Source of the DNA: JASLQO01 sp002327525
GTDB lineage: Bacteria; Pseudomonadota; Gammaproteobacteria; Pseudomonadales; Azotimanducaceae
Assembly: GCA_030744435.1 (NCBI GenBank)
Contig: JASLQO010000031.1
Span: 114,123 to 178,122 of the forward strand
Length of the DNA stretch: 64,000 nucleotides
Direction of reading: 5' to 3'
The notes beneath the pieces are model-generated. The model saw only the letters and a list, made by a program, of their open reading frames with translations, was not told the origin of the DNA and searched no databases. The translations under genes were made by a program, and so were the position numbers. This document shows, in pieces, positions 9,230 through 17,225 of this stretch (within the stretch, counting starts at the first letter, position 1; the number at the start of each line of letters is the position of its first letter).

Positions 9230-9272
9230 GTATACTTTGTATACAACCTCGCGTAATCAACGCAATGTATAC
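9230..9272. promoter_or_regulatory. Three GTATAC palindromes in the divergent hydratase/regulator promoter
   Basis: GTATAC occurs at 9230-9235, 9239-9244 and 9267-9272, all inside the 117-nt divergent intergenic region. The first two are 9 bp apart start to start. Repeated short palindromes placed between an HTH regulator and the operon it faces are typical of an operator. The DNA-binding protein is most simply the adjacent regulator. Confidence 0.55.
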
Positions 9273-9294
9273 ACGATCTTCCTCGGAGGTAACC

Positions 9295-10074
9295 ATGACA
9301 CAACATGACGGTGTGGCGCGACGCTTCGCGCTCCTGCTCGACGCGCTGCAGCTCGACCGCGCCGCCCTGGTCATTGCCCTCGATCATGCCGTCTCGGAAC
9401 GTTCCCTCTATTCCATCCTGAACGGTCACCGCAGACCGAGCCGATCACTGGCTGTGTTGATCGAGCGCACGTGGGGCTTCCGCGCCGATTATCTGCTGTC
9501 AGGCGAAGGGGAAATGTGGTCTTCGGCACCCCAATCGGAGCTGCCGTGCGATCTCAATGGCGATCAGGCCGAGGTGCTCGAGGTGATGGCCCGCTCCCGC
9601 GATCACATTGGCACCCGGAAGCGCGACCTGGGGGATGCCGTGCTCTGGAGCGATCTCTGGCAACGCACGACTCGGATGCTCGAGGAACTCGCCGCGCATA
9701 GCGAACACCCCAATCTCACCCACGCAGATCTCGCGCGCGTCGCATTTAGCGAGTGCATGGATGTCGCGGACGGGTTCGCCTCGATGGCCAAAATCAAGCA
9801 CCATCGCCGAATCGTGCACCTGGTGGCATCTTTCATCACGCGAATCCTCGACCATGACGACATGGCCACCAACACACTGCCCGAACTGCTTGCTCGCGCA
9901 CAATCCGCCGAACAGCAACTGGCAGGCGAGGAGCAACGTCTTCGAAAGGGCCTCACTGAGCGTGCTGAAACGCATACACCGTTACAGGACCTGGATCCTA
10001 ACGAGTCTCACCAGCGTTTGGCAAACGCGCTGCTGTCTAACACGATATCCTCTACGCTGGACCGCGCTAACTGA
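9295..10074 (+). CDS. HTH (XRE/CI-like) transcriptional regulator
   Basis: This 259-residue protein has an N-terminal helix-turn-helix-like segment (about 10-70). RSLYSILNGHRRPSRSL corresponds to the recognition helix and following turn, and RADYLLSGEGEMW is the usual end of such a domain in CI-like repressors. The remaining ~190 residues are helical, contain no recognised sensor domain, and end in a Gln/Glu-rich stretch. ATG 9295 has CGGAGG 8 nt upstream. It is divergent from the hydratase operon and probably controls that operon and itself through the GTATAC sites. The ligand is unknown. Confidence 0.72.
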   Translation: MTQHDGVARRFALLLDALQLDRAALVIALDHAVSERSLYSILNGHRRPSRSLAVLIERTWGFRADYLLSGEGEMWSSAPQSELPCDLNGDQAEVLEVMARSRDHIGTRKRDLGDAVLWSDLWQRTTRMLEELAAHSEHPNLTHADLARVAFSECMDVADGFASMAKIKHHRRIVHLVASFITRILDHDDMATNTLPELLARAQSAEQQLAGEEQRLRKGLTERAETHTPLQDLDPNESHQRLANALLSNTISSTLDRAN

Positions 10075-10108
10075 ATAGTCACCGGATACAGACTTAACCT
10101 GTCGCACC

Positions 10109-10290
10109 CTACGAAGCAGCCACCCAATCTTCCCCAGCCCACTCCTTGAGACCTTTGATCGCTTTCACACCCATCGGGATCAGCCGCAGGAGATTCAACT
10201 GTCCGTAGCGACGATCAATCCTGAAGATTTCTTCTCGAATCAGGATACTTTGTTGCCTGATCAGCGCCGCATGCACCTCATCGGTGGCTT
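10109..10290 (-). pseudogene. Possible C-terminal fragment of an unrecognised gene
   Basis: Between the regulator and the cytochrome b561 gene, a minus-strand frame reads as plausible protein. It includes RQQSILIREEIFRIDRRYGQ and LLRLIPMGVKAIKGLKEW, and ends in TAG at 10111-10109. There is no convincing start codon with a ribosome site. It looks like the tail of a lost gene; the family is not recognised. Confidence 0.25.
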
Positions 10291-10354
10291 CGGTCCATTC
10301 GTGTTTTGATCGAGCCCAAGTGATACCCTTTCGTGCACGATCAAGGAGCGAATC

Positions 10355-10903
10355 ATGACCACGCCTCTCAAATACGACGCGACCGCGAAGTGGCTGCACT
10401 GGCTGATCGGCGTCATCGTCATCGTCATGCTCGTCGCGGGGCGCACCCTCGAAGCCCTGCCATTGGACGAGCGCACCCAGATCATCATGGTGCACTCGGG
10501 GCTCGGTACGCTGGTGCTGGTGTTGATGATCGTTCGTCTGGCATGGCGCAGGTCCCACACCCCGCCAGGCCCCACGGCCGAGATGAGCGTGAGGCAGATC
10601 CGACTCTCCCTGTGGATGCACCATGGCCTGTACGCGTTGTTCATCCTGCAGCCACTACTGGGCATCGCGCAGGCGATGTTCATCACCGACTACGAGATCG
10701 TCGCTTTCGGCCTGATCGACTACTCGGGTCTGGCGGAAAACGACGCCGGTCTCGCAAGGACCTTCCACATCCTGCACGGACTCAACTCCCTGATCCTGTC
10801 GCTGCTGGTCATCGGCCACATTCTGGCCGCTTTCTACCACCACTTCCTGCAGAAGGACGACGTAATGCGACGCATGCTGCCGTTCGGCAAAGTGGAATCC
10901 TGA
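10355..10903 (+). CDS. Cytochrome b561 family membrane protein
   Basis: This 182-residue, four-helix di-heme membrane protein would move electrons across or within the inner membrane. It shows KWLHWLIGVIVIVMLVAG (helix 1, heme His), IIMVHSGLGTLVLVLMIVRL (helix 2, His), MHHGLYALFILQPLLGIA (helix 3) and HILHGLNSLILSLLVIGH (helix 4, His), then HHFLQKDD. The bacterial YodB/CybB-type start (K-Y-x-x-x-A-K-x-L-H-W) is present. AAGGAG precedes the ATG. It appears to be a single gene. The electron donor and acceptor are not evident. Confidence 0.85.
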   Translation: MTTPLKYDATAKWLHWLIGVIVIVMLVAGRTLEALPLDERTQIIMVHSGLGTLVLVLMIVRLAWRRSHTPPGPTAEMSVRQIRLSLWMHHGLYALFILQPLLGIAQAMFITDYEIVAFGLIDYSGLAENDAGLARTFHILHGLNSLILSLLVIGHILAAFYHHFLQKDDVMRRMLPFGKVES

Positions 10904-10974
10904 GTCGGACGGACACGCGGCTGTGTCTCGTCAGGGCGGCATTCGGATGGGTAGTCCATACTGACGCTGTGCGA

Positions 10975-11412
10975 TCAATCGGTGCGGTAACCACCTCCCG
11001 CACAGTCGAAGTCACGCAACTCACGGTTGGCCGGATCCTGCAGGTAGTCGTTGTTATTATACGAGCGGATCTCACGAACGAGCCCGTCTTCGAACCAGTA
11101 CCATTCACTCCCGCGCAAGTATTCCGCGGCACCCCTCGCCGCAGGCGTCCAGCGCATACTCCACTCGATGACACACTCCGGTTCCTACACGAGAGCGTGA
11201 TCAAGCGTCCAATGCGCCCGGGTTCTGGGCGCAACCTTGCACCAATAGTTGGCCAGCTGCCGTGCGCCCGCGACAGCAGTGTGATCCACGCAATAACGCA
11301 CCACGTCGCTGGTGGAGGTCGAGCACAGCATAGCGAAATCCTGCGTGTTGCAGCCCCGATAGTAGATCTGGATAGTCTCGATGTAAGGATGGCCGGATCG
11401 ACGCGTACGCAC
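10975..11412 (-). pseudogene. SnoaL/NTF2-like protein interrupted by an amber codon
   Basis: From a GTG at 11412, 1 nt after the hydrolase stop, the frame reads IQIYYRGCNTQDFAML, ARQLANYWCKVAPRTRAHW and LDHALV. It then meets TAG at 11187-11185 and continues in the same frame as EPECVIEWSMRWTPAARG, GSEWYWFEDGLVREIRSYNN. This is one continuous NTF2-like polyketide-cyclase/limonene-epoxide-hydrolase-fold domain of about 145 codons with a single nonsense codon. TAG cannot be selenocysteine and the position is not a conserved cysteine, so I call a young pseudogene. It was probably co-transcribed with the dehalogenase-like gene. Confidence 0.75.
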
Positions 11413-11413
11413 G

Positions 11414-12379
11414 TCAGCCCTCGGCCATATGCTCGAGCACGAAACCCGCGACTTCAGCGCCGTGGGTGTTCTGCAGAAAGTGTCCCGCGTCAGGGATGGC
11501 ATCGAAGCTCGCGTTCATGCGCTCGGCCCAGGTGCGGCCCCAGGGTTCGAGGAATACGTCATCCGCACAGCCCCAGACGAAGTTCACCGCTTTGTCCCAC
11601 TCCAGCAGCGTCCGGTAATGGTGCGCCTGGGCAGCAGCGTTGCCGTTGTCGGGACTATCGAGCGGAATCGAAAGTGGAAAGCGCCGCAATCCGTTGTATG
11701 CCTCATCGGGCAACCCCAGCACCGGAGCGTTGTAGGCTTTATACATCTCGGCGGCCGCACCCGAAAGGTCCGGCTCCGTACCCTCGACGATGGCGGGAAA
11801 GGCCTCTTCTCGCTGCATGAGACCCGAGCTCATGGTCATAAGTACACCAACATTCGGCTTCTCCCGACAGAACATGCCGCCCTCGTGCCAGTTCTGATTC
11901 CAGTTGCGAATGGCGTGCGAATACTCGTACTGGGGATGGTGTAACCACGTATTCATGATCACCAGACGATCGAACCGTTCGGGCATGTAGACCGCTTGTG
12001 CGAGGCCCGTCGGACCGCCCCAGTCCTGACAGAGCAGTGTGATCTCCTGAAGGTCGAGCGCGGTGATCAGTGAGGTGAGAATCTCGGTGTGGCGAGCGAT
12101 GGTGTACCAGTGAATATCGATGGGCTTGTCCGAGCGGCCAAAGCCCATGTGGTCCGGAGCGATGCACCGGTATCCCGCTTCCACGAACAACGGGATGATG
12201 TCGCGATAGAGGTAACTCCAGGTCGGCATGCCATGCAGCAGCAGCATCACCGGAGCATCGGCCGGCCCCTCATCTAGGTAGTGCATGCACAGGTCCTGCC
12301 ACTCGTGATAGTGCGGCTGGAACGAGAAGTCCTTCAGCCCCTCGAAATTCGCCTCTGGCGTACGGATGAAGTCAGTCAT
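11414..12379 (-). CDS. Haloalkane dehalogenase-like alpha/beta hydrolase
   Basis: This 321-residue alpha/beta hydrolase shows the haloalkane dehalogenase hallmarks. HGMPTWSYLYRD provides the oxyanion region. The nucleophile elbow CQDWGG (about residue 120) has Asp followed by the halide-binding Trp, unlike the Ser of esterases. The catalytic His is in DAGHFLQ near residue 300. Length and the HGxPTW-SYLYR motif fit the HLD-I subfamily. Predicted reaction: hydrolysis of a carbon-halogen bond to an alcohol, halide and a proton. No signal peptide is seen, so it is cytosolic. A dehalogenase acting on marine organohalides is plausible, but epoxide hydrolases share the Asp nucleophile and are not fully excluded. 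Confidence 0.8.
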   Translation of the reverse strand: MTDFIRTPEANFEGLKDFSFQPHYHEWQDLCMHYLDEGPADAPVMLLLHGMPTWSYLYRDIIPLFVEAGYRCIAPDHMGFGRSDKPIDIHWYTIARHTEILTSLITALDLQEITLLCQDWGGPTGLAQAVYMPERFDRLVIMNTWLHHPQYEYSHAIRNWNQNWHEGGMFCREKPNVGVLMTMSSGLMQREEAFPAIVEGTEPDLSGAAAEMYKAYNAPVLGLPDEAYNGLRRFPLSIPLDSPDNGNAAAQAHHYRTLLEWDKAVNFVWGCADDVFLEPWGRTWAERMNASFDAIPDAGHFLQNTHGAEVAGFVLEHMAEG

Positions 12380-12399
12380 GTTTCTTCCCCGGTCTCTTC

Positions 12400-12686
12400 C
12401 CCGGTCCTATTTGTATGTGCGGGCCTACAACCGCCCTCGTGCCTGGCTGCACTCGTGGTCCATTGAGTGTAGCGCATCAATGGGGGTGCTTTTACTCACC
12501 GGGGCAAGTAACCCGTATTGTCGCGTGCGTCCACCGCCGAGCAGGAGTTGTTGCACAAGGTCGATGGGCCAGGTCGAGGTATCCAGTTCCGGGGCAGCGG
12601 CTGGAGACGAACAACAGGATGCCCGTGAACCAGGCGTGATACAGCTCGGCAACGGCCTCGTACGTCACGGACCTTTCGGTGTTCAT
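12400..12686 (-). pseudogene. Degraded gene start, family not recognised
   Basis: In the 366-nt gap before the methyltransferase, a minus-strand ATG at 12686 has a good ribosome site (GGAGGAGC) and reads VTYEAVAELYHAWFTGILLF. A second frame in the same stretch reads TWPIDLVQQLLLGGGRTRQY. The two look like parts of one protein separated by a frameshift. I do not recognise the family; it is likely non-functional. Confidence 0.3.
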
Positions 12687-12745
12687 CTCGTGATTGCTCC
12701 TCCCATCCGCTATGCTCGCCGCTCAACAGATCAGAAGGGAACACC

Positions 12746-13819
12746 GTGCCGGAAGCCAACATCGATGCAGACGAGTTAAAGCGCTATTCGTTTTCAGTCT
12801 GGAATTATAAGCAGGGCGAGATCGTCTCGCTGATGATTCAAATCGGCGATCGCCTCGGCCTGTACAAAACACTCGCCGGAGCTGGTCCCGTCACTGCAGC
12901 CGAACTCGCCGGGATCAGCGGGCTGAAGGAGCGCTGGCTGCTGGAATGGCTCAGGGGCCAGGCCGCGGCACGCCTGCTGGACTATCACGATGAGGAACGT
13001 TTCGAACTGAATCCGGTGGGCGCCGCAGTGCTAGCAGACGAGGAAAACAGCCTGGCGTTCGCCGCCGGTGCCTTTGCCGGTGGCACACCGCCGGAGACGG
13101 TGGACAAACTGGTGGAAGCGTTTCGCACGGGTATCGGGCTCTCGTATGAAGAACTCGGGCCCAACGCCGCGCACCGTACCGAGCGCATGCTGGGGCCGTG
13201 GACCAAACAATCTCTGGTGCCCCAGATTCTGCCCGCCCTGGACGGCGTGGTCGAGAAACTGGAAGTGGGGGCGGTAGCTGCGGACGTCGGTTGCGGAGGC
13301 GGTATCGCCGTTTCCACGCTGGCGCAGGCTTTTCCCAATACGACGTTTCACGCCTACGATCCCAGCACCCACGCCATCGAACGCTGTCAGGCAAAGGTCG
13401 CCAATTACGACTTAGACAATCTGGAGGCCTTCGTCGCCGGCGGAGAACAGCTTCCGGATGTACCCACGTACGACTTCGTCATCACGTTCGACTGCATCCA
13501 CGACATGACGCGGCCGGCAGAGGTCATCAGCCGCATTCGCCAGGCACTGAAGCCCGACGGTACGTGGCTCATCAAGGACATTCGCAGTCAACCGGACTTC
13601 AAGGCCAACATGCGCAATCCCCTGCTCGCCATGTTCTACGGCTTCTCCGTCTCCGCATGCATGTCCTCGGCCCTGTCGGAACCGAATGGCGCCGGCCTCG
13701 GCACTCTCGGCTTCAATCCGGACGTCGCCGAACGCATGGTGCGAGAGGGAGGATTCACACGCTTTCACGAGCACGACTTCGAAGATCCCAGCAACCTCTA
13801 CTACGAGGTAAGGCCCTGA
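12746..13819 (+). CDS. Class I SAM-dependent methyltransferase with N-terminal winged-helix domain
   Basis: This is a 357-residue methyltransferase. Residues about 20-110 form a dimerisation/winged-helix-like domain (LIQIGDRLGLYKTLAGAGP, TAAELAGISGLKERWLLEWL). The catalytic Rossmann domain has AADVGCGGGIAVSTLAQAFP as motif I near 175-195, then FVITFDCIHDMTRP near 245 and LKPDGTWLIKDI near 270. It resembles the Rv2258c-type group of uncharacterised methyltransferases. It starts with GTG (12746) after AGAAGGGA. The next gene, a CoA-transferase remnant, begins 1 nt after its stop. Substrate unknown. Confidence 0.85.
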   Translation: MPEANIDADELKRYSFSVWNYKQGEIVSLMIQIGDRLGLYKTLAGAGPVTAAELAGISGLKERWLLEWLRGQAAARLLDYHDEERFELNPVGAAVLADEENSLAFAAGAFAGGTPPETVDKLVEAFRTGIGLSYEELGPNAAHRTERMLGPWTKQSLVPQILPALDGVVEKLEVGAVAADVGCGGGIAVSTLAQAFPNTTFHAYDPSTHAIERCQAKVANYDLDNLEAFVAGGEQLPDVPTYDFVITFDCIHDMTRPAEVISRIRQALKPDGTWLIKDIRSQPDFKANMRNPLLAMFYGFSVSACMSSALSEPNGAGLGTLGFNPDVAERMVREGGFTRFHEHDFEDPSNLYYEVRP

Positions 13820-13820
13820 C

Positions 13821-14875
13821 GTGTTGCTCGACGGGCTGACCGTCATCGACCTCACGCGGGTGGTCGCCGGCCCGGCCTGCACGCGCACGCTCGCCGATTA
13901 TGGCGCGGAGGTCATCAAGATCGAGCCTCCGGAGGGTGATCTAATGCGCCGGGGCGTGCCGAAGGCGAACGGTGTCGCGCTGGGATTCGCGCAACAGAAC
14001 GCTGGTAAACGACATCTGTGCATCGACCTGTCCAAGTCCGACGGACGGACTCTGGTGCGCAATCTCGCCGCTAACGCCGACGTGTTGGTAGAAAACTATC
14101 GTCCCGGTGTCGCGGCCAGACTCGGCATCGGCTTCGAGGACATTCGTCTCAACAACCCCTCCATCGTCTATTGCTCAATCACGGGTTATGGTCAGGACGG
14201 ACCCGCCGCGCACCGCCGCGCGAACGCAGCGGCACCGGCCAGCACATCGACGTCACCATGGCGGAAACCATGCTCGCCACGAATGAATTCACCGCAGTCG
14301 AGGTCAATGGTGGCTTCGGTGACGAGATCAGCCCCTTCCGGCCCGGCAGGGCGGCACTCGTGCAACTGCGTGACGGCCGCTGGATTCAGTTCCCTGGTAA
14401 TCCCACCACTTCGATATTCGGTGTGGCCCGGGCGCTCGGGAAAGAAGACGAACTCTCTGCGCGCGGCTGGAGGACGCATGCCGACACTCAGGGCGCGGAT
14501 GACGAGATTCGTGCGCTGATGCAGACCTGGGCGGAGGAATACGGCGATGCGGAATCGTTCGAGCGCGCGCTGGACGCCGTCCGCATTCCGCTCGGTACGG
14601 TAAAGCGCCTGAGTGATGTCGTGCGCGAAGACTGGGCAGAGCATCGCCAGGCGTTGGCCGAAATCGACATCAACGGCACTACACGGCTGCTTCACCGCTC
14701 ACCCGCCCGCTTCTCGGATGCACAGGCGGGCCCCCGCTCGGGCGTGCGGCTGCGCGGGGCAGACAACCGCCGCGTGCTTCGCGAGCGACTCGCCCTGAGC
14801 GACACCGAACTCGATCGGCTCAAAGCGGACGGAGTGCTGCTGGAAGAATCGTACGAGGCTGACTCCGCTGGCTAG
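13821..14875 (+). pseudogene. CaiB/BaiF-type CoA transferase with internal deletion and frameshift
   Basis: The first part reads as a normal family III CoA transferase: LDGLTVIDLTRVVAGPACTR, ADYGAEVIKIEPPEGD, VENYRPGVAARLGI, then SITGYGQDGPAAHR. At about 14205-14225 the frame breaks. The second part starts inside the domain at RERSGTGQHIDVTMAETM and runs to the stop at 14875. About 55-60 residues that normally separate these motifs are missing, and the two halves are in different frames. The junction carries a direct repeat, CCGCCGCGCA/CCGCCGCGCG, which could have mediated the deletion. The protein is therefore unlikely to work. Confidence 0.85.
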
Positions 14876-14947
14876 CCCGGATATTGCACGAGGGCGCGGC
14901 GTTTTGGGTGAGAGATCGTGGTTGTGATGACGGCTCGTGACCGAAAG

Positions 14948-14963
14948 CGTAGCCATAGCTACG
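14948..14963. terminator. Hairpin between convergent genes
   Basis: CGTAGC-CATA-GCTACG is a perfect 6-bp stem with a 4-nt loop in the 115-nt gap between the converging CoA-transferase remnant and the luciferase-like gene. There is no T-run, so its terminator role is only plausible. Nothing else was recognised in this gap. Confidence 0.3.
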
Positions 14964-14990
14964 GTTGAGGGAGCATGGCGCCATCTGTTG

Positions 14991-16025
14991 CTACAGCATT
15001 TCACCGGCAATGAGTTCCAATGCCTCCGGCTGCTGAGCGCCGAGTAGCATGGTGCCCACGTGACCCTTCCCACCGGCTTCCTTCCAGCGCTGCAATCGAT
15101 CCTTGATCCGGTCGGCGGGTCCGACCAGGTGGCAGGCATCGATCAACTCCGCGGGCACGGCAGCAGCGGCCTCGTCCCTCTTGCCCGAGAGAAACAGGTC
15201 CTGGACCTTCACCGCAGCCTCTTCGAAGCCGAGTGCCTTGGCGTAGTTGTTGTAGAAGTTTTTGTCGCGCGCGCCCATACCGCCGATATACAGCGCCATG
15301 TGGCCGCGTATCGGCATCATGCACCGTTCTACGTCGTCGCCCAGAATCACGGTCACGAATGGTGAGACATCGAACTGGGTCATGTCCCGGCCACCGGCGG
15401 CGAGTCCCTTCTCGACCGGCTCCTGGAATACCGAGAACTTCTCGGGATCCATCCAGATCGGAAAGAATCCGTCACATACCTCGGCGGCTCCTTCCACACC
15501 CTTCGGGGTGATGGAGGCGGAGTAGATGGGGATGTCTTCCTCGCAGTGCAAGATGCTCTTCAACGGTATGCCAAACCCCGTGGACCCGGGCCCTGTGTAT
15601 GGCATCTGATACATTTCACCCTCGAATGTCACCTTCTCGTCGCGCGCGAATATCTTGCGCATGATTTGTACGTACTCTTTCAGGCGCGTCACCGGCTTGC
15701 CGTACGGCATCCCATGCCAGCCCTCCACGACCTGCGGACCGGATGCGCCGAGCCCTGCGATGAAACGCCCACCAGAGAGTTCCGCCAGACTCATCGCCGT
15801 CATAGCCGTCATTGCGGGCGTGCGGGCCGGCATCTGCATGATGGCGGTACCCACCTTGATCTTCTCCGTCTGCGCGAGAATCCAGGTTGCGGGGGTTACC
15901 GCGTCGCCGCCGTATGCTTCGGCGGTCCAGACCGAATCGTAGCCAAGCACCTCGGCGTGTTTGATGGCTTCCATGTTGATGTTGACTCGGGCACCGATGC
16001 CCCCACCCAGAATGCCTAATTTCAT
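14991..16025 (-). CDS. LLM-class flavin/F420-dependent oxidoreductase
   Basis: This 344-residue protein has the bacterial luciferase-like TIM-barrel fold. It shows MKLGILGGGIGARVNINMEA, LGYDSVWTAEAYGGDAVTP and IKVGTAIMQMPARTPAMTAM, then GRFIAGLGASGPQVVEGWHG (cofactor phosphate region) near 90-110. C-terminal ADRIKDRLQRWKEAG is typical of F420-type members from actinobacteria and marine gammaproteobacteria. The cofactor (FMNH2 or F420) cannot be settled from sequence. GGGAG precedes the ATG. It is transcribed alone, divergent from an O-methyltransferase. Confidence 0.85.
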   Translation of the reverse strand: MKLGILGGGIGARVNINMEAIKHAEVLGYDSVWTAEAYGGDAVTPATWILAQTEKIKVGTAIMQMPARTPAMTAMTAMSLAELSGGRFIAGLGASGPQVVEGWHGMPYGKPVTRLKEYVQIMRKIFARDEKVTFEGEMYQMPYTGPGSTGFGIPLKSILHCEEDIPIYSASITPKGVEGAAEVCDGFFPIWMDPEKFSVFQEPVEKGLAAGGRDMTQFDVSPFVTVILGDDVERCMMPIRGHMALYIGGMGARDKNFYNNYAKALGFEEAAVKVQDLFLSGKRDEAAAAVPAELIDACHLVGPADRIKDRLQRWKEAGGKGHVGTMLLGAQQPEALELIAGEML

Positions 16026-16183
16026 ATCGACTCCCTTGGTTTCGTTTACTTTCGTTGGTCTTAATTCGTTGGCCCCTGATTATGCGAGCTTTCAGCGCGC
16101 ATTGCTCGCGCGTTTGGTCGGGCACTCGAAGCGTGCGCGTATCTCTGGTAGAAGGGTCTGAGCGCAAATCATCGGAGAGAAGG

Positions 16184-16945
16184 ATGTCAGGAGTTTTCGT
16201 AGCACGCATGAAGGCTTTGCCCTGGGGCTTGCGCATTGCAGCCCGCATGTTGCGGGCCCGCATTCGCGGTGAAGCAGCTCTGCACGATGCAGTGCTTGAA
16301 TACGTGCGCTGCCACGCGAGAGAGGGCGATCCCGACGCCGTTCTCGCCTGCCTCGACCGCTTTGCCCGGGAAAAGCGCTTCCTCATGAACGTGGGTGATG
16401 AGAAAGGGCCATTGCTCGAAGAACTTGTCGCAAGCAGGGGCACGCAAGCGCGCATCATCGAACTCGGCAGCTTCGTCGGCTATTCCGCCGTGCTGATGTC
16501 CAGGCTTCTCGGCAGCCCGGGAGACCTGTTCTCTGTCGATGTCGACCAGAACGCCACGCGCGTTTCCTCAGCAGTGGCTCGTCACGCCGGCGTCGGCGAT
16601 CGCACGACATTTCTCAACGGCACCCTCGAGCAGGTACTCGGACAGGGAACGCACGGGCTGGACCGTCCGTTCGATATCGTTTTTCTTGATCACTGGAAAA
16701 GTGCCTATCAGGCTGATGCTCAGCGTCTACTCGAACACGAACTGATCGCGCCCGACGGTATCGTCATCGCCGACAATCTCGGAACGATGTTCGGTCATAA
16801 CGACTACGTTGACTGGATGCTCGCCCGCGATGACTTCGAATCGACCTTCATCGACGCTCACGTGGAGTATTCGAACCTCAAAGATCGCGTGATGATTTCA
16901 CGCCGCCAACACACCGGCGCATCAAACGGACCTTCCAATACCTGA
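16184..16945 (+). CDS. O-methyltransferase (COMT-like, SAM-dependent)
   Basis: This 253-residue protein resembles catechol O-methyltransferase-type enzymes. GDEKGPLLEELV precedes motif I, IIELGSFVGYSAVLMSRLLG (about 90-110). These are followed by LFSVDVDQNA, the metal-binding-type DIVFLDHWKSAYQADAQRL near 165, and GIVIADNL near 195 (Asp-Asn ligands). It would transfer methyl from SAM to a hydroxyl in a divalent-metal-dependent way. The ATG at 16184 has GAGAGAAGG just upstream; the frame opens earlier (16055) without a good site. Substrate unknown. Confidence 0.82.
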   Translation: MSGVFVARMKALPWGLRIAARMLRARIRGEAALHDAVLEYVRCHAREGDPDAVLACLDRFAREKRFLMNVGDEKGPLLEELVASRGTQARIIELGSFVGYSAVLMSRLLGSPGDLFSVDVDQNATRVSSAVARHAGVGDRTTFLNGTLEQVLGQGTHGLDRPFDIVFLDHWKSAYQADAQRLLEHELIAPDGIVIADNLGTMFGHNDYVDWMLARDDFESTFIDAHVEYSNLKDRVMISRRQHTGASNGPSNT

Positions 16946-17060
16946 ATTCCTACACGCCGCCCGCGCACCGCTCTGATCCACCATCATAGGTGCCGTGAGC
17001 TTACGCAGACCCAGGCCGTGCGCCAGGTCGAATATGTGCGCCGTCAGCGCTGGTGCACTG
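16935..17060 (-). pseudogene. Fragment of a GNAT-type acetyltransferase
   Basis: A minus-strand frame reads AHIFDLAHGLGLRKLTAPMM, then VDQSGARAACRNSGIG. This corresponds to the core of GNAT N-acetyltransferases, where a helix (A..LF.LAH.LGL.KLTA) leads into the D(Q/N)xGA..F..LGF motif. Neither end of the domain is present. It is a decayed fragment in the gap between the O-methyltransferase and the permease. Confidence 0.5.
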
Positions 17061-17216
17061 CGCCTCGGAGAACCGGGCGGCCGGCTGGCTCGCCACGCAC
17101 CTGGTACTGAAGCACGATCCCAGTACCGACGATGCGATCGCCGTGGCACGCAAAGCCGAAATCACCAAAGACGCCCCCAGAAGGCAGCGCGCGCCTATCT
17201 GTCGAGCACGCAGTAG
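17050..17216 (+). pseudogene. Fragment of a tyrosine-phosphatase/DUF442-like gene
   Basis: The plus strand reads VHCASENRAAGWLATHL, then KHDPSTDDAIAVARKAEITK. It switches frame to end in KAARAYLSSTQ and a stop at 17216. This matches the end of DUF442/dual-specificity-like phosphatases, whose active site is HCxxGxR. Here the Gly of the signature is replaced (HCASENR) and a frameshift follows. Only the last ~55 residues remain. Confidence 0.55.
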
Positions 17217-17225
17217 CAGACCGCT

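Noticed and set aside
10975..11412. Recoding (amber read-through) in the NTF2-like gene
   Set aside because: A single TAG at a non-conserved position with no pyrrolysine context; simple nonsense mutation is enough.
14880..14990. Possible small RNA or dispersed repeat in the convergent gap
   Set aside because: Only a 6-bp hairpin is visible; no second copy of the sequence was noticed in the window and there is no promoter-like feature.
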